Positions 24,601 through 35,896 of a stretch of DNA of 64,000 nt are shown in pieces. The first letter of the stretch is position 1, and the number at the start of each line of letters is the position of its first letter. The position numbers were made by a program, and so were the translations under genes. The notes under the pieces are model-generated. The model saw nothing but the letters and a program-made list of their open reading frames with translations. It searched no databases and had not been told where the DNA came from. This DNA comes from Calliopsis andreniformis (taxonomy: Eukaryota; Arthropoda; Insecta; Hymenoptera; Andrenidae): NCBI RefSeq assembly GCF_051401765.1, contig NW_027480423.1, positions 1,302,001 through 1,366,000 on the forward strand, in the 5' to 3' direction.

Positions 24601-25570
24601 TCCACTGTATAAAAGGAATAATTGCAAACAGTGTGAAAGTAATGGTCATTTCTACGTTCCAGGCAAGCTAGGCTTCACCCTAGGGCGTTGCTCGAACTGA
24701 TTGAATAGTTAGGGCCTTAGAAGTCAACGCCCGAAGCATAAAATGCAATAAAAATACAACAGTGTTTCCATCGTATAAAACGAATAATTGCAACCAGTAT
24801 GAAACTTATGGTCATTTCTACTTTCCGAGCAACCTAGGCTTCACCCTAGGGCCTTGCTCCAACAGATTGAATAGTTAGGACCTTAGAAGTCAACGCCCGA
24901 ACCATAAAATGCAAAAAAAATACAACAGTGTTACCATCATATAACAGGAATAATTGCGACCAATTAGGAAAGTGATGGCCAATTCTACGTTCCGGGCAAC
25001 CTAGGCTTCACTCTAGGGCGTTGCTCCAACAGATTGAATAGTTAGGACCTTAGAAGTGAACGCCCGAACCATAAAATGCAAAAAAAATACAACAGTGTTT
25101 CCATCATATAACAGGAATAATTTCGACCAGTTTGAAAGTGATGGCCAATTCTACGTTCCGGGCAACCTAGGCTTCACTCTAGGGCGTTGCTCCACCAGAT
25201 CGAATAGTTAGTGCCTTAGAAGTCAACGCCAGAAGCATAAAATACAATATAAATACAACAGTTTTTCCATCGTATGAAACAAATAATTGCAACCAGTATG
25301 AAACATATGGTCATTTCTACTTTCCGAGCAACCTAGGCTTCACCCTAGGGCGTTCGTCCAACGGATTGAATAGTTAGGGCCTTAGAAGTCAACGCCCGAA
25401 CCATAAAATGCAAAAAAAACACAACAGTGTTTCCATCATATAACAAAAATAATTGCATCCAGTTTGAAAGTGATGGCCAATTCTACGTTCCGGGCAACCT
25501 AGGTTTCACTCCAGTGCGTTGCTCCACCAGGCCGAATAGTTAGTGCCTTAGAAGTCAACGCCAGAAGCAT
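24601..25570 (+). repeat. Mixed monomers rich in the A8-tract subfamily
   Basis: About six monomers, four of them with CAAAAAAAATAC or a close A-rich variant and CATATAACAGGAATAAT. One has the length-changing GCGACCAATTAGGAAAG (near 24,957), one base longer than the usual form. About 25,210-25,560 resembles 37,020-37,320, shown by the shared GTATGAAACAAATAATTGC and GGGCGTTCGTCCAACGG. Confidence 0.65.
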
Positions 25571-27519
25571 AAAATACGATATAAATACAACAGCTTTTCC
25601 ATCGTATAAAAGGATTAATTGCAACCAGTTTGAACGTGATGGTCATTTCTCCTTTCCGGGCAACCTAGGCTTCACTCTAGGGCGTTGCTCCACTAGATCG
25701 AATAGTTAATGCCGTAGAAGTCAACGCCAGAAGCATAAAATACAATATAAATACAACAGTTTTTCCATCGCATGAAACAAATAATTGCAATCAGTATGCA
25801 ACTTATGGTCATTCCTACGTTCCGAGCAACCTAAGCTTCACCCTGGGGCGTTGCTCCAACGGATTGAATAGTTAGGGCCTTAGAAGTCAATGCCCGAACC
25901 ATAAAATGCAAAAAAAATACAACAGCGTTTCCATCATATAACAGGAATAATTGCAGCCAGTTTGAAAGTGATGGCCAATTCTACGTTCCGGGCAACCTAG
26001 GCTTCACTCCAGGGCGTTGCTCCACCAGATCGAATAGTTAGTGCCTTAGAAGTCAACGCCAGAAGCATAAAATACGATGTAAATACAACAGCTCTTCCAT
26101 CGTATAGAACGAATAATTGCAACCAGTGTGAAAGTAATGGTCATTCCTACGTTCCGAGCACCCTAGGCGTCACTCTAGGGCGTTCCTCCACCACATCTAA
26201 TAGCTACGGCCTTAGAAGTCAACGCCAGAGGCATAAAGTACAATATATATACAACGGCGTTTCCATCGTATAAAACGAATAATTGCAACCAGTGTGAAAG
26301 TTATGGTCATTTCTACATTCCGAGCAACCTAGGATTCACTCTAGGGCGTTGCTCCACCAGATCGAATAGTTAGGTCCTTAGAAGTAAACGCCAGAAGCAT
26401 AAAATACAATATAAATACAACAGTTTTTCAATCGTATAAAACGAATAATTGCAACCAGTATGAAACTTATGGTCATTTCTACTTTCCGAGCAAGTTAGGC
26501 TTCACCCTAGGGCGTTGCTCCAACAGATTGAATGGTTAGGGCCTTAGAAGTCAACGCCCGAAGCATAAAATGCAATAAAAATACAACAGTGTTTCGATCG
26601 TATAAAACGAATAATTGCAACCAGTATGAAACTTATGGTCATTTCTACTTTCCGAGCAAGCTAGGCTTCACTCTAGGGCGTTGCTCCACCAGATAGAATA
26701 GTTAGTGCCTTAGAAGTCAACGCCAGAGGCATAAAGTACAATATAAATACAACAGCGTTTCCATCGTCTAAAACGAATAATTGCAACCAGTGTGAAAGTT
26801 ATGGTCATTTCTACATTCCGAGCAACCTAGGATTCACTCTAGGGCGTTGCTCCACCAGATCGAATAGTTAGGTCCTTAGAAGTAAACGCCAGAAGCATAA
26901 AATACGATATAAATACAACAGCTTTTCAATCGTATAAAACGAATAATTGCAACCAGTGTGAAAGTAATGGTCATTTCTACGTTCCGAGCACCCTAGGCGT
27001 CACTCTAGGGCGTTGCTCCACCACATCTAATAGCTATGGCCTTAGAAGTCAACGCCAGAGGCATAAAGTACAATATAAATACAACAGCGTTTCCATCGTA
27101 TAAAACGAATAATTGCAACCAGTGTGAAAGTTATGGTCATTTCTACATTCCGAGCAACCTAGGATTCACTTTAGGGCGTTGCTCCACCAGATCGAATAGT
27201 TAGGTGCTTAGAAGTAAACGCCAGCAGCATAAAATACGATATAAATACAACAGCTTTTCCATCGTATAAAAGGAATAATTGCAAACAGTGTGAAAGTAAT
27301 GGTCATTTCTACGTTCCGGGCAAGCTAGGCTTCACCCTAGGCTGTTGTTCCACCAGATCGAATAGTTAGGGCCTAAGAAGTGAACGCCAGAAGCATAAAA
27401 TGCAATAAAAATACAACAGTTTTTCCATCGTATAACAAGATTAATTGCAACCAGTTTGAAAGTGATGGTAATTTGTCCTTTCCGGGCAACCTAGGCTTCA
27501 CTCTAGGGCGTTGCTCCAC
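25571..27519 (+). repeat. 12-monomer block repeated at 41,181-43,128
   Basis: This block matches 41,181-43,128 at about 15,610 bp (94 monomers plus a few indel bases). Shared rare changes are GTTAATGCCGTAGAAGTC (25,706 and 41,316), CATCGCATGAAACAAATAAT, CCTAAGCTTCACCCTGGGGC, GTATAGAACGAATAATTGC and GTAATTTGTCCTTTCC. Small differences, such as CAGTATGCAACTTATGG here against CAGTATGAAACTTATGG, show the copies have aged. A copy this distant fits gene conversion or nested duplication followed by deletion. Confidence 0.75.
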
Positions 27520-29189
27520 TAGATCGAATAGCTAGGGCCTTAGAAGTCAACGCCAGAAGCATAAAATACACTATAAATACAACAGTTTTTCCATCGTATA
27601 AAACGAATAATTGCAACCAGTATGAAACTTATAGTCATTTCTACTTTCCGAGCATGTTAGGCGTCACCCTAGGGCGTAGCTCCAACAGATTGAATGGTTA
27701 GGGCCTTAGAAGTCAACGCCAGAAGCATAAAATACAATATAAATACAACAGTTTTTCCATCGTATAAAACGAATAATTGCAACCAGTTTGAAAGTGATGG
27801 CCAATTCTACCTTCCGGGCAACCTAGGCTTCACTCTAGGGCGTTGCTCCACCAGATCGAATAGTTAGTGCCTTAGAAGTCAACGCCAGAAGCATAAAATG
27901 CAATAAAAATACAACAGTGTTTCCATCGTATAAAACGTATAATTGCAACCAGTATGAAACTTATGGTCATTCCTACTTTCCGAGCAAGCTAGGCTTCACC
28001 CTAGGGCGTTGCTCCAACAGATTGAATAGTTAGGACCTTAGAAGTGAACGCCCGAACCATAAAATGCAAAAAAAATACAACAGTGTTTCCATCATATAAC
28101 AGGAATAATTGCAACCAGTTTGAAAGTGATGGCCAATTCTACGTTCCGGGCAAACTAGGCTTCTATCTAGGGCGTTGCTCCACCAGATCGAATAGATAGT
28201 GCCTTACAAGTCAACGCCAGAAGCATAAAATACAATATAAATACAACAGTTTTTCCATCGTATAAAACGAATAATTGCAACCAGTATGAAACTTATGGTC
28301 ATTTCTACTTTCCGAGCAACCTAGGCTTCACCCTAGGGCCTTGCTCCAACAGATTGAATAGTTAGGGCCTTAGAAGTCAACGCCCGAACCATAAAATGCA
28401 AAAAAAATACAACAGTGTTTCCATCATATAACAGGAATAATTGCGACCAATTAGGAAAGTGATGGCCAATTCTACGTTCCGGGCAACCTAGGCTTCACTC
28501 TAGGGCGTTGCTCCAACGGATTGAATAGTTAGGACCTTAGAAGTGAACGCCCGAACCATAAAATGCAAAAAAAATACAACAGTGTTTCCATCATATAACA
28601 GGAATAATTTCGACCAGTTTGAAAGTGATGGCCAATTCTACGTTCCGGGCAACCTAGGCTTCACTCTAGGGCGTTGCTCTACCAGATCGAATAGTTAGTG
28701 CCTTAGAAGTCAACGCGAGAAGCATAAAATACGATGTAAATACGACAGCTCTTCCATCGTATAAAACGAATAATTGCAACCAGTGTGAAAGTAATGGTCA
28801 TTCCTACGTTCCGAGCACCCTAGGCGTCACGCTAGGGCGTTGCTCCACCACATCTAATAGCTACGGCCTTAGAAGTCAACGCCAGAGGCATAAAGTACAA
28901 TATATATACAACAGCGTTTCCATCGTATAAAACGAATAATTGCAACCAGTGTGAAAGTTATGGTCATTTCTACATTCCGAGCAACCTAGGATTCACTCTA
29001 GGGCGTTGCTCCACCAGATCGAATAGTTAGTGCCTTAGAAGTCAACGCCAGAGGCATAAAGTACAATATAAATACAACAGCGTTTCCATCGTATAAAACG
29101 AATAATTGCAACAAGTGTGAATGTTATGGTCATTTCTACATTCCGAAAAACCTAGGCTTCACTCTAGGGCGCTGCTCCACCAGATAGAA
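27520..29189 (+). repeat. Mosaic monomers, partly repeated at 36.2-37.0 kb
   Basis: About 27,890-28,720 repeats 36,195-37,020 at 8,304 bp (50 monomers plus four bases). Markers are CAAACTAGGCTTCTATCTAG (28,151 and 36,455) and GCGACCAATTAGGAAAG. The flanks are single monomers of the GGATTCAC, GGCGTCAC and CCAACAGATTG types. No gene or non-satellite sequence is present. Confidence 0.65.
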
Positions 29190-30440
29190 TAGTTAGTGCC
29201 TTAGAAGTCAACGCCAGAGGCATAAAGTACAATATAAATACAACAGCGTTTCACATCGTATAAAACGAATAATTGCAACCAGTGTGAAAGTTATGGTCAT
29301 TTCTACATTCCGAGCAACCTAGGATTCACTCTAGGGCGTTGCTCCACCAGATCGAATATTTATGTCCTTAGACGTAAACGACAGAAGCATAAAATACGAT
29401 ATAAATACAACAGCATTTCCATCGTATAAAACGAATAATTGCATCCAGTGTGAAAGTTATGGTCATTTCTACATTCCGAGCAACCTAGGATTCCCTCTAG
29501 TGCGTTGCTCCACCAGATAGAATAGTTAGTGCCTTAGAAGTCAACGCCAGAGGCATAAAATACAATATAAATACAACAGTCTTTCCATCGTATAAAACGA
29601 ATAATTGCAACCAGTATGAAACTTATGGTCATTTCTACTTTTCGAGCAAGTTAGGCTTCACCCTAGGGCGTTGCTCCAACAGATTGAATGGTTAGGGCCT
29701 TAGAAGTCAACGCCCGAAGCATAAAATGCAATAAAAATACAACAGTGTTTCCATCGTATAAAACGAATAATTGCAACCAGTATGAAACTTATGGTCATTT
29801 CTACTTTCCGAGCAAGCTAGGATTCACCATAGGGCGTTGCTCCACCAGATAGAATAGTTAGTGCCTTAGAAGTCAACGCCAGAGGCATAAAGTACAACAT
29901 AAATACAACAGCGTTTCCATCGTCTAAAACGAATAATTGCAACCAGTGTGAAAGTTATGGTCATTTCTATATTCCGAGCAACCTAGGATTCACTCTAGGG
30001 CGTTGCTCCACCAGATCGAATAGTTAGGTCCTTAGAAGTAAACGCCAGAAGCATAAAATACGATATAAATACAACAGCTTTTCCATCGTATAAAACGAAT
30101 AATTGCAACCAGTGTGAAAGTAATGGTCATTGCTACGTTCCGAGCACCCTAGGCGTCACTCTAGGGCGTTGCTCCACCACATCTAATAGCTATGGCCTTA
30201 GAAGTCAACGCCAGAGGCATAAAGTACAATATAAATACAACAGCGTTTCCATGGTATAAAACGAATAATTGCAACCAGTGTGAAAGTTATGGTCATTTCT
30301 ACATTCCGAGCAACCTAGGATTCACTCTAGGGCGTTGCTCCACCAGATCGAATAGTTAGGTCCTTAGAAGTAAACGACAGAAGCATAAAATACGATATAA
30401 ATACAACAGCATTTCCATCGTATAAAACGAATAATTGCAA
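29190..30440 (+). repeat. 7.5-monomer block repeated at 34,338-35,580
   Basis: This matches 34,338-35,580 at 5,148 bp (31 monomers plus two bases). Markers are GCGTTTCACATCGTATAAAA (one extra base; 29,246 and 34,394), TCTATATTCCGAGC, GGTCATTGCTACG and the CCATGGTATAAAACG/CCATGATATAAAACG site. The same segment is found a third time inside 43.1-44.6 kb and again inside the 6,808-bp units. Confidence 0.7.
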
Positions 30441-32100
30441 CCAGTATGAAACTTATGGTCATTTCTACTTTCCGAGCAACCTAGGCTTCACCCTAGGGCG
30501 CTGCTCCAACAGATTGAATAGCTAGGGCCTTAGAAGTCAACGCCCGAACCATAAAATACAAAAAAAATACAACACTGCTTCCATCATATAACAGGAATAA
30601 TTGCAATCACTTCGAAAGTGATGGCCAATTCTACGTTCCGGGCAACCTTGGCTTCACAGTATTGCGTTGCTCCACCAGATCGAATAGTTAGTGCCTTAGA
30701 AGTCAACGCCAGATGCATAAAATACAATATAAATACAACAGTTTTTCCATCGTATAAAACAAATAATTGCAACCAGTATGAAACTTATGGTCATTTCTAC
30801 TTTCCGAGCAACCTAGGGTGCACCCTAGGGCGTTGCTCCAACGGATTGAATAGTTAGGGCCTTAGAAGTAAACGCCCGAACCATAAAATGCAAAACAAAT
30901 ACAACAGCGTTTCCATCGTATAAAACGAATAATTGCAACAAGTGTGAATGTTATGGTCATTTCTACATTCCGAAAAACCTAGGCTTCACTCTAGGGCGTT
31001 GCTCCACCAGATCGAATAGTTAGTGCCTTAGAAGTCAAAACCAGAAGCATAAAATACAATATAAATACAACAGCTTTTCCAACGTATAAAACGAATAATT
31101 GCAACCAGTATGAAACTTATTGTCATTTCTACTTTCCGAGCAGCCTAGGCTTCACCCTAGGGCGTTGCTCCAACATATTGAATAGTTAGGGCCTTAGAAG
31201 TCTACGACCGAACCATAAAATACAAAAAAAATGCAACAGTGTTTCCATCGTATAAAACGAATAATTGCAACAAGTGTGAATGTTATGGTCATTTCTACAT
31301 TCCGAAAAACCTAGGCTTCACTCTAGGGCGTTGCTCCACCAGATAGAATAGTTAGTGCCTTAGAAGTCAACGCCAGAGGCATAAAGTACAATATAAATAC
31401 AACAGCGTTTCCATCGTCTAAAACGAATAATTGCAACCAGTGTGAAAGTTATGGTCATTTCTACATTCCGAGCAACCTAGGATTCACTCTAGGGCGTTGC
31501 TCCACCAGATCGAATAGTTAGGTCCTTAGAAGTAAACGCCAGAAGCATAAAATACGATATAAATACAACAGCTTTTCCATCGTATAAAACGAATAATTGC
31601 AACCAGTGTGAAACTTATGGTCATTTCTACTTTCCGAGCAAGTTAGGCTTCACCCAAGGGCGTTGCTCCAACAGATTGAATGGTTAGGGCCTTAGAAGTC
31701 AACGCCCGAACCATAAAATGCAATAAAAGTACAACAGTGTTTCGATCGTATAAAACGAATAATTGCAACCAGTATGAAACTTATGGTCATTTCTACTTTC
31801 CGAGCAAGCTAGGCTTTACCATAGGGCGTTGCTCCACCAGATAGAATAGTTAGTGCCTTAGAAGTCAACACCAGAGGCATAAAGTACAATATAAATACAA
31901 CAGCGTTTCCATCGTCTAAAACGAATAATTGCAACCAGTGTGAAAGTTATGATCATTTCTACATTCCGAGCAACCTAGGATTCACTCTAGTGCGTTGCTC
32001 CACCAGATCGAATAGTTAGGTCCTTCGAATTCAACGCCAGAAGCATAAAATACAATATAAATACAACAGCTTTTCCATCGTATAAAACGGATAACTGCAA
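30441..32100 (+). repeat. 1,660-bp tandem unit (10 monomers), copy 1
   Basis: The unit repeats next door at exactly 1,660 bp. Markers are CAACACTGCTTCCATC, GCTTCACAGTATTGCG, CGCCAGATGCATAAAATAC, CATTCCGAAAAACCTAGG and TTTTCCAACGTATAAAACG. One difference is CTAGGGTGCACCCTAGGG here against CTAGGGTTCACCCTAGGG in copy 2. Confidence 0.8.
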
Positions 32101-33272
32101 CCAGTATGAAACTTATGGTCATTTCTACTTTCCGAGCAACCTAGGCTTCACCCTAGGGCGCTGCTCCAACAGATTGAATAGCTAGGGCCTTAGAAGTCAA
32201 CGCCCGAACCATAAAATACAAAAAAAATACAACACTGCTTCCATCATATAACAGGAATAATTGCAACCACTTTGAAAGTGATGGCCAATTCTACGTTCCG
32301 GGCAACCTTGGCTTCACAGTATTGCGTTGCTCCACCAGATCGAATAGTTAGTGCCTTAGAAGTCAACGCCAGATGCATAAAATACAATATAAATACAACA
32401 GTTTTTCCATCGTATAAAACAAATAATTGCAACCAGTATGAAACTTATGGTCATTTCTACTTTCCGAGCAACCTAGGGTTCACCCTAGGGCGTTGCTCCA
32501 ACGGATTGAATAGTTAGGGCCTTAGAAGTCAACGCCCGAACCATAAAATGCAAAACAAATACAACAGCGTTTCCATCGTATAAAACGAATAATTGCAACA
32601 AGTGTGAATGTTATGGTCATTTCTACATCCCGAAAAACCTAGGCTTCACTCTAGGGCGTTGCTCCACCAGATCGAATAGTTAGTGCCTTAGAAGTCAAAA
32701 CCAGAAGCATAAAATACAATATAAATACAACAGCTTTTCCAACGTATAAAACGAATAATTGCAACCAGTATGAAACTTATTGTCATTTCTACTTTCCGAG
32801 CAGCCTAGGCTTCACCCTAGGGCGTTGCTCCAACATATTGAATAGTTAGGGCCTTAGAAGTCTACGACCGAACCATAAAATACAAAAAAAATGCAACAGT
32901 GTTTCCATCGTATAAAACGAATAATTGCAACAAGTGTGAATGTTATGGTCATTTCTACATTCCGAAAAACCTAGGCTTCACTCTAGGGCGTTGCTCCACC
33001 AGATAGAATAGTTAGTGCCTTAGAAGTCAACGCCAGAGGCATAAAGTACAATATAAATACAACAGCGTTTCCATCGTCTAAAACGAATAATTGCAACCAG
33101 TGTGAAAGTTATGGTCATTTCTACATTCCGAGCAACCTAGGATTCACTCTAGGGCGTTGCTCCACCAGATCGAATAGTTAGGTCCTTAGAAGTAAACGCC
33201 AGAAGCATAAAATACGATATAAATACAACAGCTTTTCCATCGTATAAAACGAATAATTGCAACCAGTGTGAA
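32101..33272 (+). repeat. 10-monomer unit, copy 2 (partial, 7 monomers)
   Basis: This repeats 30,441-31,612 and stops where 31,613 onward (GTGAAACTTATGG) departs from 33,273 onward (GTGAAAGTAATGG). Its last 286 bp also belong to the 6-monomer unit beginning at about 32,987, so two duplications of different period overlap here. Confidence 0.75.
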
Positions 33273-33983
33273 AGTAATGGTCATTTCTACGTTCCGAGCA
33301 CCCTAGGCGTCACTCTAGGGCGTTGCTCCACCACATCTAATAGCAATGGCCTTAGAAGTCAACGCCAGTGGCATAAAGTACAATATAAATACAACAGCGT
33401 TTCACATCGTATAAAACGAATAATTGCAACCAGTGTGAAAGTTATGGTCATTTCTACATTCCGAGCAACCTAGGATTCACTCTAGGGCGTTGCTCCACCA
33501 GATCGAATATTTAGGTCCTTAGACGTAAACGACAGAAGCATAAAATACGATATATATACAACAGCATTTCCATCGTATAAAACGAATAATTGCATCCAGT
33601 GTGAAAGTTATGGTCATTTCTACATTTCGAGCAACCTAGGATTCCCTCTAGTGCGTTGCTCCACCAGATAGAATAGTTAGTGCCTTAGAAGTCAACGCCA
33701 GAGGCATAAAATACAATATAAATACAACAGTTTTTCCATCGTATAAAACGAATATTTGCAACCAGTATGAAACTTATGGTCATTTCTACTTTTCGAGCAA
33801 GTTAGGCTTCACCCTAGGGCGTTGCTCCAACAGATTGAATGGTTAGGGCCTTAGAAGTCAACGCCCAAAGCATAAAATGCAATAAAAATACAACAGTGTT
33901 TCCATCGTATAAAACGAATAATTGCAAACAGTATGAAACTTATGGTCATTTCTACTTTCCGAGCAAGCTAGGATTCACCATAG
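32987..33983 (+). repeat. 997-bp tandem unit (6 monomers), copy 1
   Basis: This repeats at 33,984-34,980. The offset is 996 bp (6 x 166) before, and 997 bp after, the one-base insertion in GTTTCACATCG. Markers are TAATAGCAATGGCCTTAG (33,338 and 34,335), AATATTTAGGTCCTTAGACG and GGATTCCCTCTAGTGCG. Differences include CGATATATATACAAC here against CGATATAAATACAAC in copy 2, and AATATTTGCAACC against AATAATTGCAACC. Confidence 0.8.
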
Positions 33984-34980
33984 GGCGTTGCTCCACCAGA
34001 TAGAATAGTTAGTGCCTTAGAAGTCAACGCCAGAGGCATAAAGTACAATATAAATACAACAGCGTTTCCATCGTCTAAAACGAATAATTGCAACGAGTGT
34101 GAAAGTTATGGTCATTTCTACATTCCGAGCAACCTAGGATTCACTCTAGGGCGTTGCTCCACCAGATCGAATAGTTAGGTCCTTAGAAGTAAACGCCAGA
34201 AGCATAAAATACGATATAAATACAACAGCTTTTCCATCGTATAAAACGAATAATTGCAACCAGTGTGAAAGTAATGGTCATTTCTACGTTCCGAGCACCT
34301 TAGGCGTCACTCTAGGGCGTTGCTCCACCACATCTAATAGCAATGGCCTTAGAAGTCAACGCCAGAGGCATAAAGTACAATATAAATACAACAGCGTTTC
34401 ACATCGTATAAAACGAATAATTGCAACCAGTGTGAAAGTTATGGTCATTTCTACATTCCGAGCAACCTAGGATTCACTCTAGGGCGTTGCTCCACCAGAT
34501 CGAATATTTAGGTCCTTAGACGTAAACGAGAGAAGCATAAAATACGATATAAATACAACAGCATTTCCATCGTATAAAACGAATAATTGCATCCAGTGTG
34601 AAAGTTATGGTCATTTCTACATTCCGAGCAACCTAGGATTCCCTCTAGTGCGTTGCTCCACCAGATAGAATAGTTAGTGCCTTAGAAGTCAACGCCAGAG
34701 GCATAAAATACAATATAAATACAACAGTCTTTCCATCGTATAAAACGAATAATTGCAACCAGTATGAAACTTATGGTCATTTCTACTTTTCGAGCAAGTT
34801 AGGCTTCACCCTAGGGCGTTGCTCCAACAGATTGAATGGTTAGGGCCTTAGAAGTCAACGCCCGAAGCATAAAATGCAATAAAAATACAACAGTGTTTCC
34901 ATCGTATAAAACGAATAATTGCAACCAGTATGAAACTTATGGTCATTTCTACTTTCCGAGCAAGCTAGGATTCACCATAG
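33984..34980 (+). repeat. 997-bp tandem unit (6 monomers), copy 2
   Basis: This is the second copy of 32,987-33,983. From about 34,980 the sequence follows the 29.8 kb form instead (GTACAACATAAATAC, TCTATATTCC). This copy therefore bridges the 6-monomer duplication and the older 31-monomer-offset block. Confidence 0.8.
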
Positions 34981-35896
34981 GGCGTTGCTCCACCAGATAG
35001 AAGAGTTAGTGCCTTAGAAGTCAACGCCAGAGGCATAAAGTACAACATAAATACAACAGCGTTTCCATCGTCTAAAACGAATAATTGCAACCAGTGTGAA
35101 AGTTATGGTCATTTCTATATTCCGAGCAACCTAGGATTCACTCTAGGGCGTTGCTCCACCAGATCGAATAGTTAGGTCCTTAGAAGTAAACGCCAGAAGC
35201 ATAAAATACGATATAAATACAACAGCTTTTCCATCGTATAAAACGAATAATTGCAACCAGTGTGAAAGTAATGGTCATTGCTACGTTCCGAGCACCCTAG
35301 GCGTCACTCTAGGGCGTTGCTCCACCACATCTAATAGCTATGGCCTTAGAAGTCAACGCCAGAGGCATAAAGTACAATATAAATACAACAGCGTTTCCAT
35401 GATATAAAACGAATAATTGCAACCAGTGTGAAAGTTATGGTCATTTCTACATTCCGAGCAACCTAGGATTCACTCTAGGGCGTTGCTCCACCAGATCGAA
35501 TAGTTAGGTCCTTAGAAGTAAACGACAGAAGCATAAAATACGATATAAATACAACAGCATTTCCATCGTATAAAACGAATATTTGCAACCAGTATGAAAC
35601 TTATGGTCATTTCTACTTTCCGAGCAACCTAGGCTTCACCCTAGGGCGCTGCTCCAACAGATTGAATAGTTAGGGCCTTAGAAGTCAACGCCCGAACCAT
35701 AAAATGCAAAAAAAATACAACACTGTTTCCATCATATAACAGGAATAATTTCGACCAGTTTGAAAGTGATGGCCAATTCTACGTTCCGGGCAACCTAGGC
35801 TTCACTCTAGGGCGTTGCTCCACCAGATCGAATAGTTAGTGCCTTAGAAGTCAACGCCAGAAGCATAAAATACGATGTAAATACAACAGCTCTTCC
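34981..35896 (+). repeat. 5.5 monomers linking the 6-monomer and 14-monomer repeats
   Basis: This continues the match to 29.8-30.4 kb, then adds monomers of the CCAACAGATTG and A8 types (AATACAACACTGTTTCC near 35,717) and a CGATGTAAATACAACAGCTC monomer. The same order recurs at 43.6-44.6 kb, at an offset of 8,635 bp (52 monomers plus three bases). Confidence 0.65.

Noticed and set aside
30618..30857. 79-81-codon open frames at 30,618, 32,272, 50,704, 57,512 and 13,179, with minus-strand partners at 30,584 and 32,244
   Set aside because: Both strands are open over the same satellite monomers, and the copies follow the 10- and 41-monomer duplications. No gene signature is seen.
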